NCBI RefSeq assembly: GCF_001049895.1
Contig: NZ_CVPE01000004.1
Location: 124,001-188,000 of the forward strand
DNA: 64,000 bases
Reading direction: 5' to 3'
From: Rubeoparvulum massiliense
GTDB lineage: Bacteria > Bacillota > Bacilli > Rubeoparvulales > Rubeoparvulaceae
A program made the translations under genes and the position numbers. Below the pieces are notes generated by a model. It was not told the DNA's origin. It was given only the letters and a program-made list of their open reading frames with translations, and did no database searches. Positions 17,302 through 26,281 of this stretch are shown one piece after another; position 1 is the stretch's first letter, and the number at the start of each line of letters is the position of its first letter.

Positions 17302-18912
17302 TTAACTTAACCCCATTCCATACACCCATTGCCCTGCCACCATAGTTCCTTGTACCTGCACTTGAAGGAGTTGGTCGGGCTCTGCTGCCATGGATGGACT
17401 TAATAGATTGTGAGAGAGCACGGTAAAATCGGCACTGTATCCCGGTGCAATTTTTCCGCGATTTCCTTCCATCATGGCTGCATAGGCACTCCCCTGTGTA
17501 AAAAGTCCAATGGCTTCGCGGATGGATAGCTTCTCTTGGGGGAAATATCCCTCATGAGTCTCATCAGGATGACGACGGGTTACGGCAGCGTGAATGCCTA
17601 ACAGCGGATCCAGTGGTTCAATGGGAGCATCAGAGCCTCCCGCGCAGGGAATACCGGCATCTAGCAAGGTCTTCCACGCATAACCATATTGTAACCGTTC
17701 CTCCCCTAATGCATCCACAGCCCAAGGAAAATCACTAGCCACAAAGCGCGGTTGAATATCTGCAATCACATAAGGAAGAGAAGCCAATTGCTGCACCAGC
17801 TCTTGGCGTAAGACTTGGGCATGAACAAGGCGATGGCGCCCTTGCTGTGGGGGATGCTTTGCAAATGCTTGAATCACTTGGGCTGCGGCTGCATCACCAA
17901 TGGCATGAACCGCTACAGGTAAGCCTGCTGCTACAGCCTCCGCCACATGCTGAGCTAGCTCTTCATCGGTAAACTGGGAGATCCCTCGATTACCAGGACG
18001 ATCTAGATAGGCTTCGGACATCCATGCTGTTCTTCCACCGAGGGCACCATCGGCAAAATATTTCACCGCACCCACGGAGAAGTTAGGAGATAGTGGACCA
18101 TAGGAGACCCCTGCATCCTTTACCTCTTGCAATCGTTGGGAATCAATGAGCTCATGAATATGAAGTGGATGCTGGGCAAGCACCTTCCCATAGAGCTGAA
18201 ATAGCTCCTGCCAAACTGGTAATTCTCGCAAATCATCACTATGGACACCCACCAGTCCCTTTGCCTGTGCCGCTGTCACTGCTGTGCATAATGCTTGGCG
18301 ATGCTCTGCCTTCGTCGGTCGAGGAATGGCAGCTGCAAAGAGACGATAAGCATGCTCATAAATATACCCATTCAGAGCACCTTCACCATCGCACCCAAAT
18401 TGGCCACCTTCGGGATTGGGCGTGCTCTCGATGATGCCCGCTTGCTCATAGGCCCGTTGATTCACCATATAGGTATGGTAGCAAGTACGCGCCAATAACA
18501 CCGGATGATCAGGCGCCCAACGATTTAATTCAGCCAGTGTGATGAATTCTCGATGAGGGAAACGGTTCTCATCCCAGCCACTTCCTACGATCCACTTGCC
18601 TACAGGTGTCATGGAAACACGCTCTCCAATAACGCGACGTAGCTCTTCCTTCGTCGTTACCTGGCGTAGATCGAGTTGCTGAAGATAATGACCATAGGAG
18701 AGGAGATGGAGGTGACTATCCACTAAACCAGGAAGCACATAAGCACCTGCGAGATCATACTCTACTTCAATCTGACTACCGCCTTGCAAACGTAAATCAC
18801 CGGTCTTGCCTACTGCAAGGATTTTATCGTTCTTGATCAGAATCCCATCGTATTGACAACCTGCTTGATCCAATGTCTCAACCTGTGCATTGGCCAGTAA
18901 TGTTAAGCTCAT
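17302..18912 (-). CDS. YtcJ-like amidohydrolase
   Basis: Metal-dependent hydrolase of the amidohydrolase superfamily, about 536 residues as in the YtcJ/NfdA group. Visible are 'LPGLVDSHLHLLSYG' (two metal-ligand histidines, about residue 65), a His in 'AVHAIGDAA' near 335, 'LVHAQVL' near 362, and 'AGGSDAPIEPLDPLLGIHAAVTR' with the metal Asp near 450. The reading frame extends nine codons further upstream, but the ATG at 18912 directly follows GGGGAG and begins the conserved part. The physiological substrate is unknown; relatives cleave N-substituted formamides or amides. Confidence 0.85.
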   Translation of the reverse strand: MSLTLLANAQVETLDQAGCQYDGILIKNDKILAVGKTGDLRLQGGSQIEVEYDLAGAYVLPGLVDSHLHLLSYGHYLQQLDLRQVTTKEELRRVIGERVSMTPVGKWIVGSGWDENRFPHREFITLAELNRWAPDHPVLLARTCYHTYMVNQRAYEQAGIIESTPNPEGGQFGCDGEGALNGYIYEHAYRLFAAAIPRPTKAEHRQALCTAVTAAQAKGLVGVHSDDLRELPVWQELFQLYGKVLAQHPLHIHELIDSQRLQEVKDAGVSYGPLSPNFSVGAVKYFADGALGGRTAWMSEAYLDRPGNRGISQFTDEELAQHVAEAVAAGLPVAVHAIGDAAAAQVIQAFAKHPPQQGRHRLVHAQVLRQELVQQLASLPYVIADIQPRFVASDFPWAVDALGEERLQYGYAWKTLLDAGIPCAGGSDAPIEPLDPLLGIHAAVTRRHPDETHEGYFPQEKLSIREAIGLFTQGSAYAAMMEGNRGKIAPGYSADFTVLSHNLLSPSMAAEPDQLLQVQVQGTMVAGQWVYGMGLS

Positions 18913-19117
18913 CCCGTTCTCCCCTTTACCACTATTCATTTCATCTTCCCAGTCTGTATGCGTACATTCTACCTTATGTAAGATTGCAATGTAAATTTTT
19001 TCATACTTCCATCATTCTTGCTTCTATCCCATGTTCTCACAGTCTACCTTGCCTTCACTTGTGAATTAAAGTACATTAAAGAGGGGAATACCCAATCTTG
19101 GAAGAGGAGGAATCATT

Positions 19118-19894
19118 ATGGGTCGTCTTGATGGAAAAGCTGCAATGGTTACAGGAGGCGCCGCAGGAATCGGGAAGGCAACCGCCACCCTGTTTGCTAA
19201 GGAAGGTGCCAAGGTTATCGTAGCTGATATTCAAGAAGCCGCTGCTCGAAAGACGGTTGATGAGATTCGGCAAAATAATGGTGAAGCCATCTTTATTCAC
19301 CTCGATGTCTCCCAAGAAGCTGCCTGGCAAAAGGCCATGGAAGAGGTAATCAGCACTTATGGAAAGCTCAATATCCTTGTAAATAACGCAGGTATCTCCC
19401 TCGCCAAAGATATTGTTGATACGACGCTGGAGGACTGGAATCGGATTATGACTGTGAACTCTACCGGTGTCTTCCTCGGCACGAAGTATGGCATTCTCAC
19501 CATGCGGGATAACGGTGAGCTCTGCTCCATTATCAATCGCTCATCCATTGATGGACAGATCGCTGAACCAGGGCTCTTTGCATACTGCGCCTCCAAGGGT
19601 GCTGTTACCATCATGAGCAAATCGGCTGCTCTCGCTTGTGGAGAAAGAAAATATACCATCCGTGTCAACACCGTTCATCCTGGTTATGTCCATACAGAAT
19701 TAACAGAAGAAGAAGCACGAGGCTATGGCTTAACTCCTGAAGAATACTTCAAAAAGGTAGGTGCCCAACATCCCATCGGCTGTATTGGTGAGCCCATGGA
19801 TGTAGCCTACCTTGATCTCTACCTTGCCTCTGATGAATCGAAGTGGGTAACCGGCGCTGAATTCACCGTGGATGGTGGCTGGACAGCCCAATAA
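19118..19894 (+). CDS. Short-chain dehydrogenase/reductase (SDR)
   Basis: NAD(P)-dependent oxidoreductase of the classical SDR family, 258 residues. The N-terminus has the cofactor motif 'TGGAAGIGKATA' (about 12-23) followed by 'VADIQ', an acidic residue that favours NAD. 'NNAGIS' is near 90, and the catalytic Ser and Tyr-x3-Lys are at about 141 ('NRSSIDG') and 155-159 ('AYCASKG'). The ATG follows AGGAGG at good spacing. The gene stands alone between terminators. The substrate could be a cyclic alcohol, sugar or 3-oxoacyl compound; the sequence does not decide. Confidence 0.9.
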   Translation: MGRLDGKAAMVTGGAAGIGKATATLFAKEGAKVIVADIQEAAARKTVDEIRQNNGEAIFIHLDVSQEAAWQKAMEEVISTYGKLNILVNNAGISLAKDIVDTTLEDWNRIMTVNSTGVFLGTKYGILTMRDNGELCSIINRSSIDGQIAEPGLFAYCASKGAVTIMSKSAALACGERKYTIRVNTVHPGYVHTELTEEEARGYGLTPEEYFKKVGAQHPIGCIGEPMDVAYLDLYLASDESKWVTGAEFTVDGGWTAQ

Positions 19895-19930
19895 CATGAC
19901 TGGAAATTCAATACTCTATCGTGTAAACGT

Positions 19931-19992
19931 GCAAAAAAGTCCCATCCATTGATTGAGGTGTTCAGCACTTCAATGGAATGGGGCTTTTTTCT
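19931..19992. terminator. Bidirectional terminator between SDR and bioY
   Basis: A long stem (AGTCCCAT ... ATGGGGCT with inner CATTGA / TTCAATG) has A-run on the left and T-run on the right, so it can end transcripts from both the SDR gene (plus) and bioY (minus). Confidence 0.75.
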
Positions 19993-20004
19993 ATTTGTGC
20001 TGCA

Positions 20005-20565
20005 TCATTTCCCCTGCATCTGCTGAATTAAGCGTGGATTGACGCGATTCAGCTGATAAGCAAGATAACTGGCGATGATCACCTTTAGAATATCCCCTGG
20101 GATAAAGGCAAGCATACCTACCATGGCCTGCTGTAATGATAAATCCGCCATCATGGCCATATAGGGGACACCAATGAGATAGATCACAAGAATGCCTCCT
20201 ACCAGATTAGCGACCAGTAATTGCACGAAGCCCTTACCCGCCTTCTTCCACCAGCCTAGACTTAACCAGCCGATTACAGCTGCAGCTACGGGCCAGCTTA
20301 GGAAGAAGCCGCCTGTTGGACTTACAATGGAGCCCATACCTGTTCTCCCGCCTGCAAGTAGTGGGAGATATAGGGCGATGAAAGCAAACAAGATCATACT
20401 GAGGAAGCCCTTACGACCTCCAAGCAAGCTCCCAGCCAACATAATTCCCAATGTCTGTAATGTAATGGGAACAGGGCTGAAGGGTAGAGGGATAGGCGGA
20501 AAGAGACCCATCACAGCCACAAGTGCAGCAAATAAGACCATATACAGCATCTGATTTATTTTCAA
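20005..20565 (-). CDS. bioY: Biotin transporter BioY (ECF S component)
   Basis: Membrane substrate-binding subunit of the energy-coupling-factor biotin transporter; it works with shared EcfT and EcfA subunits not in this window. 186 residues with six hydrophobic segments, including the conserved 'PLPFSPVPITLQTLGIMLAGSLLG' N-terminal region and 'GGRTGMGSIVSPTGGFFLSWP' near residue 75. The longest frame starts with TTG at 20565 after GGGAGTG; an internal ATG six codons later is an alternative. No clear BirA-type box was seen upstream. Confidence 0.93.
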   Translation of the reverse strand: MKINQMLYMVLFAALVAVMGLFPPIPLPFSPVPITLQTLGIMLAGSLLGGRKGFLSMILFAFIALYLPLLAGGRTGMGSIVSPTGGFFLSWPVAAAVIGWLSLGWWKKAGKGFVQLLVANLVGGILVIYLIGVPYMAMMADLSLQQAMVGMLAFIPGDILKVIIASYLAYQLNRVNPRLIQQMQGK

Positions 20566-20792
20566 TCTCTTTCACACTCCCGATTCCTATGTTATCCATT
20601 CTATCAAACCAATAGTCCATAAAATTATTACTAGGTCATAGGATTAACTTACATAGATTGAGCCTACACCAATTTGTACAAAAAATCCACCTTCTTTTTA
20701 CATGAACTTACTCTGTCCTTTACATTGGCTCATTACAATGGAGATGAACAATATGATTAACAGAGGAATCATCCATATAAAGGAGTGTGGAG

Positions 20793-22442
20793 ATGGAGAA
20801 TCAAATGGAAGTGAATCGTCGGAAGTTTTTGACCTATGTGGGAAGCGGCATGGCCGCCCTCGCTGTCGCTTCAACAGGACTCCCTGTCTTGGCCAAAGCA
20901 AAAGCAGATCCTGTCCCAGGTAAGGCTCCTCGTCAAGAATGGTTTCAGTTACCTGAGAAGAAAGGGGTTCGTTTTACCCCCATTCTTCCTACTGATGCAG
21001 ATGAATTGGTATTACCCCAAGGGTATACCTATGATGTGATTGCTGCCTATGGTGATCGGATCAACAAGGCTGGTGACACCTTTGGCTTTAATAATGATTT
21101 CACCTGCTATATTCCACTTCAAGGCTCCAATACACACGGTCTACTCTGGGTGAATCATGAGTATTCTAGCGAAATCTTCGTCCATGGAAAAAAAGAGAAT
21201 GGAAGCTATACGAAGAAGCAGATCGAGCAGCTTCTCTATGTTCAAGGTGGTTCCATTATTGAAGTGAAGCAAGTGGATGGAAAGTGGAAGATGATCACTG
21301 ATTCCCGCTATAACCGGCGAATTACAGGCTTAACACCCTTTCAATTAACCGGTGCTGCCAAGGGTAGCAGAGCAGTGAATGGTGCAACCACGGTGCAAGG
21401 TACCTTTGCCAACTGTTCTGGAGGCATTACTCTTTGGAATACCATCCTCTCCTGTGAAGAGAATTTTGAATATACCGCACGTGATGCGGCACTAGATCCC
21501 ACCCATTATGGCTGGGTGATTGAGGTGGATCCCTTCGATTCACAATTTGCTGTACGTAAGCACACTGCACTCGGCCGCTTTAATCATGAAAACACCGCCA
21601 TGGGTCTCTCTAAGGATGGACGAATCGTTGTCTATATGGGTGATGACAAAACTGGTGCCTGTGTCTACAAGTTTGTAAGTAAAGGAAAGTACGATGCTGC
21701 AAAAGATCGAGAAAATAGTCGCCTCTTAGAGGAAGGAACTCTCTATGCAGCTGATATGAGTAAGGGTGCTTGGATACCTATCACGGTAGAAGCAGTGCGC
21801 AAGAAGGCGACGGAGAAGAAAAACGAAGAGATGTTAGCGAAGTTTACCTCCCAAGCAGATGTGCTTGTTCATGTCCATGAGGCTGCCATCTTCCTTGGCG
21901 CAACACCGACTGACCGTCCTGAGGATGTGGAGATTCATCCAGATGATCACTCTCTCTATATCGCTCACACCAATAATAGTAAGCATGGCAATATCCATGG
22001 TCATATCACCCGCTTCATCGAAACGGATCATGACCTCGGTGCGTTGACCTTCGATTTTGAGATTTTTGCAGCTGGTGGACGTCAGAGTGGCTTCAGTGCA
22101 CCAGACAATCTCACCTTCGATGGTGAAAACAATCTCTGGACCGTTACCGATATCTCCTCAAGTAAGTTGAATAAGGGAGTCTACCAAAGCTTCATGAACA
22201 ATGGAGTCTTCGTCATTCCTACTAGTGGTGAGCGGATGGGTGACGCCTTCCAATTTGCATCTGCACCTGTAGAGGCTGAACTGACTGGTCCTTGGTTTAC
22301 ACCTGATGAGAAGACACTCTTCCTTGCTGTGCAACATCCTGGTGAAGAGACCAAGGATCCTGCACAACCTACAAGTAAGTGGCCTCATCGACCTGGCGAT
22401 CATATCCCACGACCAGCTGTAGTTGCCATTCGTGGATTCTAA
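20793..22442 (+). CDS. phoX: PhoX-family alkaline phosphatase, Tat-exported
   Basis: Secreted calcium/iron phosphomonoesterase family (DUF839/PhoX), about 549 residues. The N-terminus carries a twin-arginine signal, 'NRRKFLTYVG' followed by a hydrophobic Ala/Gly stretch ending 'LPVLAKAKA', so it should be exported folded by Tat. 'WVNHEY' near 120 and 'SCEENF' near 220 are the conserved metal-binding blocks of PhoX. The frame opens with GTG at 20787, but ATG 20793 is at the right distance from AAGGAG. It would release phosphate from organic esters outside the cell. No Pho box was recognised upstream. Confidence 0.88.
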   Translation: MENQMEVNRRKFLTYVGSGMAALAVASTGLPVLAKAKADPVPGKAPRQEWFQLPEKKGVRFTPILPTDADELVLPQGYTYDVIAAYGDRINKAGDTFGFNNDFTCYIPLQGSNTHGLLWVNHEYSSEIFVHGKKENGSYTKKQIEQLLYVQGGSIIEVKQVDGKWKMITDSRYNRRITGLTPFQLTGAAKGSRAVNGATTVQGTFANCSGGITLWNTILSCEENFEYTARDAALDPTHYGWVIEVDPFDSQFAVRKHTALGRFNHENTAMGLSKDGRIVVYMGDDKTGACVYKFVSKGKYDAAKDRENSRLLEEGTLYAADMSKGAWIPITVEAVRKKATEKKNEEMLAKFTSQADVLVHVHEAAIFLGATPTDRPEDVEIHPDDHSLYIAHTNNSKHGNIHGHITRFIETDHDLGALTFDFEIFAAGGRQSGFSAPDNLTFDGENNLWTVTDISSSKLNKGVYQSFMNNGVFVIPTSGERMGDAFQFASAPVEAELTGPWFTPDEKTLFLAVQHPGEETKDPAQPTSKWPHRPGDHIPRPAVVAIRGF

Positions 22443-22505
22443 TCGAATCCTTTAAAACGCAACATCAATTCTGTGTATCCCCCTCTCTTCCCTATTAATA
22501 TATAG

Positions 22506-22542
22506 AAAAAGCGATCTTCGACTTGTCGAAAATCGCTTTTTC
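22506..22542 (+). terminator. Terminator after phoX
   Basis: Stem AAAAAGCGAT...ATCGCTTTTT with inner TTCGA/TCGAA and a 4-nt loop, followed by T-run, about 65 nt after the phoX stop. Confidence 0.85.
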
Positions 22543-22656
22543 ATTTTGATCATCTCTATATCGACAAAAACCGTCTCTCGTACTATAATAAATTACTAAT
22601 CATGGTGTATATTGACTGTTATGGATAACAAAATCGTGTAATTTGGTGAAAGGGGT

Positions 22657-23364
22657 ATGATGATGCAGCGTACTCTCCTCTGGAGTAGCCTTCTCCTCCT
22701 TATCCTCTCCATCTGGCCCATTATCCAGTGGGTGCAAGAAGAGATCTACCTTACATCAATGCAAAACGACTATCTATTGCACACTCTCACCGAAGATAAG
22801 GAGAAGCTAAGCCAACAAGATTTGATTCACTTTAAAAACTATAATTTGACCCTCGTCAGTGAGCAAGCCAACCAGATTCAATATAACTATGAAGGGAAGC
22901 TCTATACTGTCGGTGACGTTGAATTGCTGATGAATGGGAAATCCCTCCGTCTCCTACATAATTGGCCCGTCTATGAGGAGAAGCAGTATCTGAGTCGCTA
23001 TATGACAGGGATTGAAATGATCCAGGTCTTAGAGAAAAGCGGCGATGAATATTTAGCCATCCTCATCCAGCGGACAAGCCCATTTCAGTCTCCCACCACT
23101 GCTGAAGAGTTTGATGTAATTAAAATCTATCCTGATGGTACGATCACAGAGGAACATGTGAATGAGGAGAACCTCACCTGGTTTTATACTTATCTGGGCA
23201 ATCGCCTTTCTTTAGAGCCTTCAGGCTTTTACACCAACCTACCCTATATGAATAGTCTCTTCATTCCCTATCTCTATCCTGTGCTACCTTTTCTCTATGG
23301 AGCACTGACACTCCTTGTAATCGGCTTTCGCCAGCTTTTCCGTAATCACGCGGTTTCTGTATAG
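22657..23364 (+). CDS. Hypothetical two-TM membrane protein
   Basis: Not recognised. 235 residues with one hydrophobic helix at each end (about 5-25 and 205-225) and a soluble middle of about 175 residues rich in Glu, Tyr and Leu, so both ends are probably anchored and the middle lies on one face of the membrane. AAAGGGG precedes the start; two further Met codons follow closely and either could be used. Its 3' end overlaps a convergent small membrane-protein frame (23261-23521, minus). Confidence 0.7.
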   Translation: MMMQRTLLWSSLLLLILSIWPIIQWVQEEIYLTSMQNDYLLHTLTEDKEKLSQQDLIHFKNYNLTLVSEQANQIQYNYEGKLYTVGDVELLMNGKSLRLLHNWPVYEEKQYLSRYMTGIEMIQVLEKSGDEYLAILIQRTSPFQSPTTAEEFDVIKIYPDGTITEEHVNEENLTWFYTYLGNRLSLEPSGFYTNLPYMNSLFIPYLYPVLPFLYGALTLLVIGFRQLFRNHAVSV

Positions 23365-23521
23365 AACTGGCGATGGGTCCTGCCATCGAATAGAATACCG
23401 ACAACCAAAGCGTGGGTGCCTCCAAAGTCACAATTCCCGCCCAGTCCAATATGAAGAGAAACAATGGGAAGGTTAAGCTACTTAGAATTCCTACTCCAAC
23501 CAAGAAAAGAAAGACTCTCAT
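23261..23521 (-). CDS. Possible small membrane protein overlapping the convergent gene
   Basis: Not recognised. 86 residues with two hydrophobic segments (about 2-27 and 35-53) followed by a charged tail. AAAGGGG at good distance precedes the ATG, and the frame begins 16 nt after the rsgA stop in the same direction, which supports a real gene. The charged tail is read from the antisense of the 22657-23364 gene, so the natural stop may have been lost or the tail may be fortuitous. Confidence 0.45.
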   Translation of the reverse strand: MRVFLFLVGVGILSSLTFPLFLFILDWAGIVTLEAPTLWLSVFYSMAGPIASSIQKPRDYGKAGESRLQGVSVLHREKVAQDRDRE

Positions 23522-23536
23522 TTACATTCCCCTTTA

Positions 23537-24607
23537 TCAGCGCTTTTTCCCTTTCTGCTTGATGTGTTTTGCAATCTGTTTATACCGTTGCTTTTCCACT
23601 TGCTGTAATTGCCGATTTTGTTGTCGTTCCACATAAGCCAGTTCCTTCTGAAGCTTAAGATAGCTTGCGTAACGATCAGCAGATAAGCGTCCATCCTGTA
23701 AAGCAGCCTGGATCTCACAACCAGGTTCCTGTTGGTGGTGACAGTCACGGAAGCGACAAGCTTGAGCTAAAATTGCAATATCTTCAAAGACATGCTCAAT
23801 GCCTGTGCTACCCTCCCACAAACCCAACTCGCGCATTCCTGGCGTATCGATGACCATCCCTCCTGCAGGGAGAGTAATCAATTCACGATGGGTAGTGGTA
23901 TGTCTCCCCTTATCATCACCGTCTCGAATTTGTTGAACACGAAGCAATTCTTGCTCCGCTAGTTTATTGACCAATGTGGATTTCCCTACTCCGGAAGAAC
24001 CTAGAATCGCTACAGTTTTTCCTGCTTGAATATAAGGCTGAAGTCCTTCAAATCCTGTATCCAGATAAGAACTAACTACTTGGACATCCACACCCACTGC
24101 TACTTCCTCCACCTGATGTACCTTCACATCTACATCGGTACAGAGATCGGCTTTACTCAGTACGACCACAGGAATAGCTCCACTTTCCCATGCTGTGATC
24201 AGATAGCGTTCCAAGCGACGTAGATTAAAATCCTGATTCAAGGCAAGGAGCAACCAAACAGTATCGAAATTAGCAGCAACGACCTGCTCCATCACCTCTG
24301 TTCCCGCTACCTTCCGTGAGAACTTTGATCTCCGTGGAAATATACCGTGGATAATTCCTTTACCTTCACCTTGAAGGATCTGAAGAACCACCCAATCTCC
24401 CACGGTTGGTAAAGTGCCATCTATGCCACCTGTATAACGCAACCGTCCTGATAATTGTGCTAACACTTCTCCCTCATTAGTTGCTACACGATAAAGCTCT
24501 TGATGGGCGGTGATTACCCGTCCTACCTCCATATCCGTACCCTTTTCAATAAAATTCTCATACTGTTCCTGCCAGTACTGATTCCACCCATATTGGATTA
24601 ATTTCAA
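23537..24607 (-). CDS. rsgA: Ribosome small-subunit GTPase RsgA (YjeQ/YloQ) paralogue
   Basis: Circularly permuted GTPase that helps mature the 30S subunit. About 356 residues: OB-fold (about 40-105), G4 'LSKADLC' near 155, P-loop 'GSSGVGKSTLVNKL' near 203, G3 'DTPGMRELG' near 258, and a C-terminal zinc site with Cys and His in 'CRFRDCHHQQEPGC'. An ATG at 24622 overlaps the GGAGG ribosome site; the TTG at 24607 has proper spacing and gives the usual family N-terminus. It is not in the usual prkC-rsgA-rpe context, so it may be a second copy. An attenuator-like leader with a 12-codon peptide and two terminators lies upstream, suggesting induction under ribosome stress. Confidence 0.88.
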   Translation of the reverse strand: MKLIQYGWNQYWQEQYENFIEKGTDMEVGRVITAHQELYRVATNEGEVLAQLSGRLRYTGGIDGTLPTVGDWVVLQILQGEGKGIIHGIFPRRSKFSRKVAGTEVMEQVVAANFDTVWLLLALNQDFNLRRLERYLITAWESGAIPVVVLSKADLCTDVDVKVHQVEEVAVGVDVQVVSSYLDTGFEGLQPYIQAGKTVAILGSSGVGKSTLVNKLAEQELLRVQQIRDGDDKGRHTTTHRELITLPAGGMVIDTPGMRELGLWEGSTGIEHVFEDIAILAQACRFRDCHHQQEPGCEIQAALQDGRLSADRYASYLKLQKELAYVERQQNRQLQQVEKQRYKQIAKHIKQKGKKR

Positions 24608-24642
24608 AGGATATTCCTCCATATTATCGTAGTTTTAAGATC

Positions 24643-24674
24643 AAAAAAACCGTAGAGAGAATGTAACTCTACGG
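24643..24674 (-). terminator. Leader terminator T2, just upstream of rsgA
   Basis: Minus strand: CCGTAGAG and CTCTACGG arms (8 bp, loop 9) followed by TTTTTTT. It ends about 35 nt before the rsgA start, so transcription must pass it for the gene to be expressed. A second CCGTAG upstream (24744-24749) could pair with its CTACGG arm and undo it. Confidence 0.8.
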
Positions 24675-24698
24675 CGGTCCAATGCTTTTTTGGATACA

Positions 24699-24724
24699 AA
24701 AAAGCACGAGTACCTGACTCGTGC
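24699..24724 (-). terminator. Leader terminator T1
   Basis: Minus strand: GCACGAGT and ACTCGTGC arms (8 bp, loop 5) followed by TTTTTT. It lies between the leader peptide and T2, in the untranslated leader of rsgA. Confidence 0.8.
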
Positions 24725-24781
24725 CCGTGTAAACATCAATAGACTACGGCCGAAAGGTTCCCTTCTAGGTTAAGCATTCAA

Positions 24782-24820
24782 TTATTGCTCTAGCACCTCA
24801 ATGATCGTGGTTAGCAACAT
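24782..24820 (-). CDS. Leader peptide upstream of rsgA
   Basis: A 12-residue frame, MLLTTIIEVLEQ, with a strong AAAGGAG site eight nt upstream of its ATG, ending 58 nt before terminator T1. It is the only well-initiated frame in the leader. The bases just after its stop (AATGCTT, 24772-24778) are complementary to AAGCATT between T1 and T2 (24681-24687), so ribosome position on this peptide could change leader folding. No known leader family was recognised. Confidence 0.6.
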   Translation of the reverse strand: MLLTTIIEVLEQ

Positions 24821-24846
24821 ATTCACCACTCCTTTCGCCGTACAAG

Positions 24847-24905
24847 CATGTGATATTTTCTCACATGATTGACGAACTTTTCTTAATTTATATACTACCA
24901 ACTAT
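24847..24905 (-). promoter_or_regulatory. Promoter and 5' hairpin of the rsgA leader
   Basis: Minus strand: TTGCAA followed 17 bp later by TAGTAT gives a possible sigma-A promoter around 24880-24920. Within the transcribed leader a perfect CATGTGA / TCACATG hairpin (24847-24867) precedes the leader-peptide ribosome site. Confidence 0.45.
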
Positions 24906-24922
24906 GGATACATGTTGCAAGC

Positions 24923-26206
24923 CTAGATATACTGTAATACAAAGTTGAGCAAAAATAGGCTTGAAACAACATACAAGGGCATGGATACCTCATTCCCCTT
25001 CCCATTCACCAATTTGAGAATGGGGTACATGATGAAGCCGATGGCGATGCCATTGGCAATACTGTAGGTGAAAGGTATCATCACAATAATAAAGATGGCA
25101 GGAAAAGCTTCAGTTAAGTCATGCAATTGGATGTGGCGGATATTTTGCACCATTAAGCTCCCGATCACAATGAGGATGGGAGCAATGGCACTATCAGGGA
25201 TCCATTTCATATAGGGAATCAACGGAATGGATGCCAAAAATAGAATGCCTGTGGTGAGTGCAGTTAATCCTGTTCGTCCTCCTGCAGCAATGGCAGCCGT
25301 ACTCTCTACCGTGGCCACGGTTGGACTAGTCCCCAATAGCCCAGAGGTAAAGGTAGCCACCGCTGTCGCTTGTAAGGACTTACGATACTTCTCTGGTTGC
25401 TTCGCCATACTCACATGACTTTGGACCAGCCCGAGATTCTCGAAGACAAGCACCATGGTCATGGAGAAAACCGCTACCCAAAACGGAAACTGAGCAATTT
25501 GGTCAAAGGTGAAATGACCGAATACTTCACCATAGGGTGTTAAGTTCAATCTTGAAGGTTCCACCTGTGGTAGAATGCCAAAAGCAAAGGCAAGCCCTGT
25601 ACCAAAGAGAATACTCCATAAAAAATCTCCTCGTACACCACGGAGGAATAGGAGTAAGGTAAAGAGCAGTGTAAGGATGGTGGCAACCACCTTTAAATCA
25701 CTGAGATCACCAAGGGCGATAATGGCATCAGATCCACGGACCACAAGTCCACCTTTTTCCAAGCCAATGAGCATTAGGAATAAGCCCAGCCCTACACTAA
25801 TGGCCTCCTTGAGACTGGCAGGGATCGCTTCGTTTAGACGCTGCGCTAAACTGGAAAAAGCAATGAGCATAAAGGCAAATCCAGATACGAGCACAACAGC
25901 CAGGGCCTCCTGCCAGTGAAAGCCCATGGATTCCACCAAGGTATAGGTAAACATCGCATTAATCCCCATGCCTGGCACGATCAGAATGGGGGCATTGGCC
26001 CAGAATGCCATCACCAAACATCCGACGAAGGATGCTAGAATTGTTGCGAATACTGCTCCTTCAAAAGGAATCCCCGCCTCAGCGAGAATTAGTGCATTAA
26101 TCACCACAATATAGACGATGGTAAAAAATCCGATGCTTCCTGCCAGCACCTCACCTTTCATGGTGCTGCCATGAGAAGCCAGTTGAAATAATCCTTCCTT
26201 TGTTTT
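24923..26206 (-). CDS. pbuG: NCS2 purine permease (guanine/hypoxanthine, PbuG-like)
   Basis: Proton-coupled purine importer of the AzgA/PbuG branch, about 427 residues with roughly 12 membrane segments. Conserved parts: 'FWANAPILIVPGMGINAMFTYT' (about 75-96) and 'GLLGTSPTVATVESTAAIAAGGRTGLTAL' (about 285-315). The reading frame continues 46 codons upstream to 26344, but that part contains the promoter and lacks family similarity; the ATG at 26206 begins the conserved 'MKTKEGLFQL' region. No purine riboswitch was recognised in the short leader. Confidence 0.9.
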   Translation of the reverse strand, partial: KTKEGLFQLASHGSTMKGEVLAGSIGFFTIVYIVVINALILAEAGIPFEGAVFATILASFVGCLVMAFWANAPILIVPGMGINAMFTYTLVESMGFHWQEALAVVLVSGFAFMLIAFSSLAQRLNEAIPASLKEAISVGLGLFLMLIGLEKGGLVVRGSDAIIALGDLSDLKVVATILTLLFTLLLFLRGVRGDFLWSILFGTGLAFAFGILPQVEPSRLNLTPYGEVFGHFTFDQIAQFPFWVAVFSMTMVLVFENLGLVQSHVSMAKQPEKYRKSLQATAVATFTSGLLGTSPTVATVESTAAIAAGGRTGLTALTTGILFLASIPLIPYMKWIPDSAIAPILIVIGSLMVQNIRHIQLHDLTEAFPAIFIIVMIPFTYSIANGIAIGFIMYPILKLVNGKGNEVSMPLYVVSSLFLLNFVLQYI

Positions 26207-26281
26207 CATTGAAGTCGACTTACCTCTTACGTACAAATCCCTCTCCCAACCCGCTTCGCTTGGTGACACCAAGCAAGCCAC

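Noticed and set aside
20566-20700. BirA operator upstream of bioY
   Set aside because: No TTGTTAAC-spacer-GTTAACAA type palindrome could be found there.
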